Source: JAQVIJ01 sp041287365
GTDB taxonomy: Bacteria; Desulfobacterota; Dissulfuribacteria; Dissulfuribacterales; DYLC01
Assembly: GCA_041287365.1 (NCBI GenBank)
Contig: JBEULL010000017.1
Location: forward strand, 124,001 to 188,000
Direction: 5' to 3'
DNA length: 64,000 nt
In this document: in pieces, positions 60,983-64,000 of the stretch
Position numbering within the stretch: position 1 is the first letter of the stretch
Layout: the number at the start of each line of letters is the position of its first letter
Position numbers and translations under genes: made by a program
The notes under the pieces: model-generated
Databases searched by the model: none
What the model was told of the DNA's origin: nothing
Seen by the model: the letters and a program-made list of their open reading frames with translations, nothing else

Positions 60983-63568
60983 ATGCAATTTGATAAATTT
61001 ACCATGAAATCCCAGGAAGCGATACAGGAAGCCCAGCGTTTGGCCCAATCCAAAGGGCATCAGCAGATCGAACCCGAACACCTGCTCTATGCCATGTTGC
61101 AGCAGGGTGATGGTGTTGTGCTGGCTGTGTTGAAAAAGATGGGTATAAATGACCATGCCCTGCTGAATGCTGTGAACGAGGCGCTTGCCCGTATGCCGCA
61201 GGTCAGTGGAGCGGAGCAGATATATCTCTCCAGGGATATGAACAGTGTTTTTGCCAAGGCCCTTTCCATAGCTGCGACCATGAAGGATGAGTATGTCAGT
61301 CAGGAACACCTGTTTATCTCCATGTTGGAGAGTGGAGTCAAGGTATCCCATCTCTTGCAGGCACAAGGCATTACAAAAGATGCCTTTCTCAAGGCATTGG
61401 TGTCGGTTCGAGGGAATAATCGCATAACCGATCCAAATCCGGAAGCGACGTTTCAGGCCCTGGAAAAATATGCTCGAGACCTGACTGCCCTGGCCAGAGG
61501 CGGCAAGCTGGACCCTGTCATCGGAAGGGACGACGAGATCCGCCGTGTAATTCAGGTATTGTCTCGCAGGACCAAGAACAATCCCATTCTCATTGGCGAG
61601 CCTGGTGTAGGAAAGACCGCCATTGTTGAGGGATTGGCCCAGCGCATAGTGGCCGGAGATGTACCGGAGACTTTGAAAAACAGACGCATAGTGGCATTGG
61701 ATATGGGAGCTCTTATCGCCGGTGCCAAGTACCGCGGGGAGTTTGAAGAGCGTCTTAAGGCGGTTTTGAAGGAGGTTTCGGAAAAGAGCGGCGAGATAGT
61801 GCTGTTTATCGACGAGATACATACACTTGTGGGCGCAGGCGCCACTGAAGGGGCTATGGATGCCTCAAATATGCTTAAACCCGCTTTGGCAAGGGGTGAA
61901 CTGCACTGTATTGGGGCGACCACCATCGACGAATATAGAAAATATATCGAGAAGGATGCTGCGCTTGAACGGCGTTTCCAGCCTGTTTTGGTGGAGGAGC
62001 CCTCTGTTGAGGATGCCATAGCCATATTGCGTGGGTTGAAGGTCAAGTATGAGTTGCATCACGGTGTGCGCATAAAGGATGCCGCCATAGTGGCTGCCGC
62101 CACCCTGTCACATCGTTACCTGACGGATCGTTTTTTGCCGGACAAGGCCATAGATCTCATAGATGAGGCTGCCGCAAAATTGCGCATCGAGATCGACAGT
62201 CTACCGTCTGAACTGGACGAGGTAGAGCGTCGGTTGATTCAATTGGAGATCGAAAGGGAGGCCTTGAAAAAGGAGCAGGATGCGGCCTCTCGGGATCGTC
62301 TGACAAAGATAGAAAGAGAAATGGCCGATTTGAAGGAAAAGAGCATGGCGATGAAGGCTGCCTGGGAGCGTGAAAAGGCCGTGATTCAACGGGTTCGTGA
62401 AATCAAGGCGGAGATGGATCGTCTGAATACGGATGCGGAACGCTATCAACGCGAGGGCGATTTGAACAGAGTAGCCGAGATCAAATACGGCCATCTGCCC
62501 AGGCTGCAACGAGAATTGGAGGAGGCTCAGGCGGAGATCACGCGTATCAAACAGGAAGGAAAGGGCGTGCTGAAGGAAGAGGTGGATGATGAGGACATAG
62601 CCTCCATCATCTCCAAATGGACAGGTATTCCGGTGAGCAGGCTCATAGAGGGTGAGCGTGAGAAGCTGCTGCACATGGAGGATCGTCTGGGAAGACGTGT
62701 GGTAGGCCAGAATGCGGCCATTCAGGCCGTGAGCAATGCCGTCAGACGGGCGCGAGCCGGGCTACATGACCCGAAACGGCCTCTGGGTTCCTTCCTATTT
62801 TTGGGGCCCACGGGTGTGGGCAAGACAGAGCTGGCCAGGGCGCTGGCCGAGTTCATGTTCGATACAGAACAGGCCGTGGTGCGAGTGGATATGAGTGAAT
62901 ATATGGAAAAACACGCTGTTGCCAGGCTCATAGGCGCTCCACCAGGCTATGTGGGTTATGAGGAAGGCGGTTATCTCACTGAGGCCATACGGCGTAGGCC
63001 CTATGCCGTAATTCTCTTCGACGAGATAGAAAAGGCCCATTCGGACGTGTTCAATATCCTGTTGCAGATACTGGACGACGGTCGTCTTACGGATGGCAAG
63101 GGCCGCACCGTGGACTTCAAGAATACCATCATCATCATGACCTCCAATATAGGCAGTGATGTGATTCTGGAGCTGCGGGACCAGCAGGAGATCGAAAGGC
63201 GGGTGAATGAGGCATTGCGATATGCCTTCAAGCCGGAGTTTCTGAACCGTGTCGATGCCCGTATAATCTTTCATGCCCTGGATAGAAGTCATCTCATGCG
63301 TATCGTGGAGATACAGTTGGGTCTGTTGGAAGAGCGGCTCAAGGAACATAATATCGGGCTTTCCATTACAGAGCAGGCCAAGGCGAAGCTGGCGGAATGG
63401 GGTTATGACCCAAGTTTTGGGGCCAGGCCATTGAAACGTGTCATTCAGCAGCACATAGAAGACCCTCTGGCTATGCGCATGCTTACCGGTGAGTTCAAGG
63501 ATGGGGATCGCATACTGATAGACGTAAATGACATCAGTGGCGGTCTGGAGTTCAAAAAGGCGGCCTGA
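60983..63568 (+). CDS. clpB: ATP-dependent disaggregase ClpB
   Basis: Hsp100 unfoldase that rescues aggregated proteins with DnaK. ATG 60983 behind GAGGAG; 861 residues. The N-domain repeat (about 1-145) is followed by NBD1 with GEPGVGKTA and LFIDEIHTLVGAG. The ClpB-specific coiled-coil M-domain (about 400-525: LIQLEIEREALKKEQD, REMADLKEKSMAMK) separates it from NBD2 with GPTGVGKTE, ILFDEIEKAH and the sensor FLNRVD. The M-domain distinguishes it from ClpA/ClpC. A hairpin at 63582-63618 follows the stop. Probably heat-shock controlled, but no such element was recognised in the 48-base gap. Confidence 0.97.
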   Translation: MQFDKFTMKSQEAIQEAQRLAQSKGHQQIEPEHLLYAMLQQGDGVVLAVLKKMGINDHALLNAVNEALARMPQVSGAEQIYLSRDMNSVFAKALSIAATMKDEYVSQEHLFISMLESGVKVSHLLQAQGITKDAFLKALVSVRGNNRITDPNPEATFQALEKYARDLTALARGGKLDPVIGRDDEIRRVIQVLSRRTKNNPILIGEPGVGKTAIVEGLAQRIVAGDVPETLKNRRIVALDMGALIAGAKYRGEFEERLKAVLKEVSEKSGEIVLFIDEIHTLVGAGATEGAMDASNMLKPALARGELHCIGATTIDEYRKYIEKDAALERRFQPVLVEEPSVEDAIAILRGLKVKYELHHGVRIKDAAIVAAATLSHRYLTDRFLPDKAIDLIDEAAAKLRIEIDSLPSELDEVERRLIQLEIEREALKKEQDAASRDRLTKIEREMADLKEKSMAMKAAWEREKAVIQRVREIKAEMDRLNTDAERYQREGDLNRVAEIKYGHLPRLQRELEEAQAEITRIKQEGKGVLKEEVDDEDIASIISKWTGIPVSRLIEGEREKLLHMEDRLGRRVVGQNAAIQAVSNAVRRARAGLHDPKRPLGSFLFLGPTGVGKTELARALAEFMFDTEQAVVRVDMSEYMEKHAVARLIGAPPGYVGYEEGGYLTEAIRRRPYAVILFDEIEKAHSDVFNILLQILDDGRLTDGKGRTVDFKNTIIIMTSNIGSDVILELRDQQEIERRVNEALRYAFKPEFLNRVDARIIFHALDRSHLMRIVEIQLGLLEERLKEHNIGLSITEQAKAKLAEWGYDPSFGARPLKRVIQQHIEDPLAMRMLTGEFKDGDRILIDVNDISGGLEFKKAA

Positions 63569-63581
63569 CGGTCTGATTAGG

Positions 63582-63618
63582 TTTTATGGGGGCATACCCA
63601 TGGGTTACCCCCATAAAA
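63582..63618. terminator. Bidirectional terminator between clpB and the glucan phosphorylase gene
   Basis: TTTTATGGGGG (63582-63592) pairs perfectly with CCCCCATAAAA (63608-63618), with a small inner palindrome CCCATGGG in the loop. It abuts the stop of the convergent gene. Confidence 0.75.
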
Positions 63619-64000
63619 TTACCACCAAGTCAAAAGTCCCATTTCAAATTTGTAGCTGAATTCCTTGCGATAGGGAAAACATCTCACGGTATAGCCGATC
63701 TGTCCGCTGGAGAGACACAGGATATTCCCTGCAAATTCATGTACGCTGCCATGGCTTTCTCCTGTGTAGAGAAGCGGCAGTGGTTGCCCGTTTTCCACCT
63801 CGTCCCGCTCACCAGGCCTTCCGATATACGCCTCCACACGGACATCGTCAGGAGTCAGAACACCCAGGTCCACCTTGGTTCGTACAGGTACTCGATTGCC
63901 GACCTTTGTGATGGAATTGTTGTGAGAGGTTACTTCCAGTATGCGTACCTTTGGCCACTCCGCTGTCACATGGCGTTTCCAATCACATATCTTCTTGAGT
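63619..64000 (-). CDS. glgP: Alpha-glucan phosphorylase, C-terminal fragment
   Basis: The frame is open to the right edge of the window, so about 126 C-terminal residues are visible and the catalytic domain lies beyond. The visible part starts LKKICDWKRHVTAEWPKVRI and shows a beta-sandwich tail (VPVRTKVDLGVLTPDDVRVE, AYIGRPGERDEV) ending in GYTVRCFPYRKEFSYKFEMG and LLTWW. This is the C-terminus typical of the archaeal/bacterial DUF3417-type glycogen phosphorylase. The GTG at 63969 is internal, not a start. With pgm in the window this suggests glycogen use. Confidence 0.85.
   Translation of the reverse strand, partial: LKKICDWKRHVTAEWPKVRILEVTSHNNSITKVGNRVPVRTKVDLGVLTPDDVRVEAYIGRPGERDEVENGQPLPLLYTGESHGSVHEFAGNILCLSSGQIGYTVRCFPYRKEFSYKFEMGLLTWW

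Overview
The window looks like a chromosomal segment of an anaerobic Desulfobacterota-type bacterium (the former sulfur- and metal-cycling Deltaproteobacteria). This placement is inferred from gene content, not from a marker gene: a multiheme cytochrome/porin locus, two TauE/SafE-type sulfur-compound exporters, a Rex redox regulator, a sigma-54 response regulator, a tandem DUF190 protein with a fluoride channel, and what appears to be a selenocysteine codon. No rRNA, CRISPR array, prophage or complete insertion sequence was seen. Housekeeping genes dominate.

Layout. 1-5151 (minus strand): a truncated secreted Ala/Pro-rich protein, rex, argH, a degenerate NodB-fold protein and a trans-polyprenyl diphosphate synthase. 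5184-13500 (plus): mutS, a TPR-AMIN-amidase cell-wall hydrolase, pal, an OmpH/Skp chaperone and a transketolase. 13482-27169 (minus): an NhaD/ArsB-type transporter coupled to a CBS protein, a TSUP exporter with a small membrane partner, a MITE-like repeat, a substrate-binding protein/hybrid histidine kinase operon, a second TSUP exporter, alr, a CDF transporter and an M1 peptidase-ChaN-PDZ fusion. 27394-29022: phosphoglucomutase.

29061-38663 (plus) is the accessory highlight: a sensor kinase, an NtrC-type sigma-54 activator, an outer-membrane beta-barrel, a 12-heme lipoprotein cytochrome and a large octaheme cytochrome. The large cytochrome is interrupted by one in-frame UGA at codon 129. The UGA is followed at once by a 13-bp stem-loop with a 4-base loop beginning AG, placed 16 nt after the UGA. 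The signal peptide and first heme lie upstream of the UGA and seven hemes lie downstream, and the downstream part has no credible start of its own. I read this as a selenocysteine-containing multiheme cytochrome in a porin-cytochrome electron conduit, under the control of the adjacent two-component pair. From memory it resembles the ext-type (ExtI/ExtKL) clusters of Geobacter.

38817-43380 (minus): a small secreted protein, tRNA-Glu and tRNA-Lys, a second copy of the 141-bp MITE-like element, tandem DUF190, crcB, and HEAT/TPR proteins. 43544-55175 (plus): a 1460-residue PEP/pyruvate-binding-domain protein, the glycolytic operon gap-pgk-tpiA-secG, tRNA-Leu, and two secreted IPT/TIG-repeat proteins. 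55165-58262 (minus): panB, RNase P RNA, a coiled-coil zinc-ribbon protein, a Nif3-family protein and tRNA-Ile2. 58422-64000: an OmpA lipoprotein, a secreted unknown, pyrE, coaE (minus), clpB, and the C-terminus of an alpha-glucan phosphorylase (minus) that runs off the right end.

Two kinds of repeat stand out. One is a pair of 141-bp, 97 percent identical elements with perfect terminal inverted repeats and 4-bp target duplications; each sits at the 3' end of a minus-strand gene. The other is a set of short AT-rich intergenic repeats near argH and ahead of the sigma-54 regulator.
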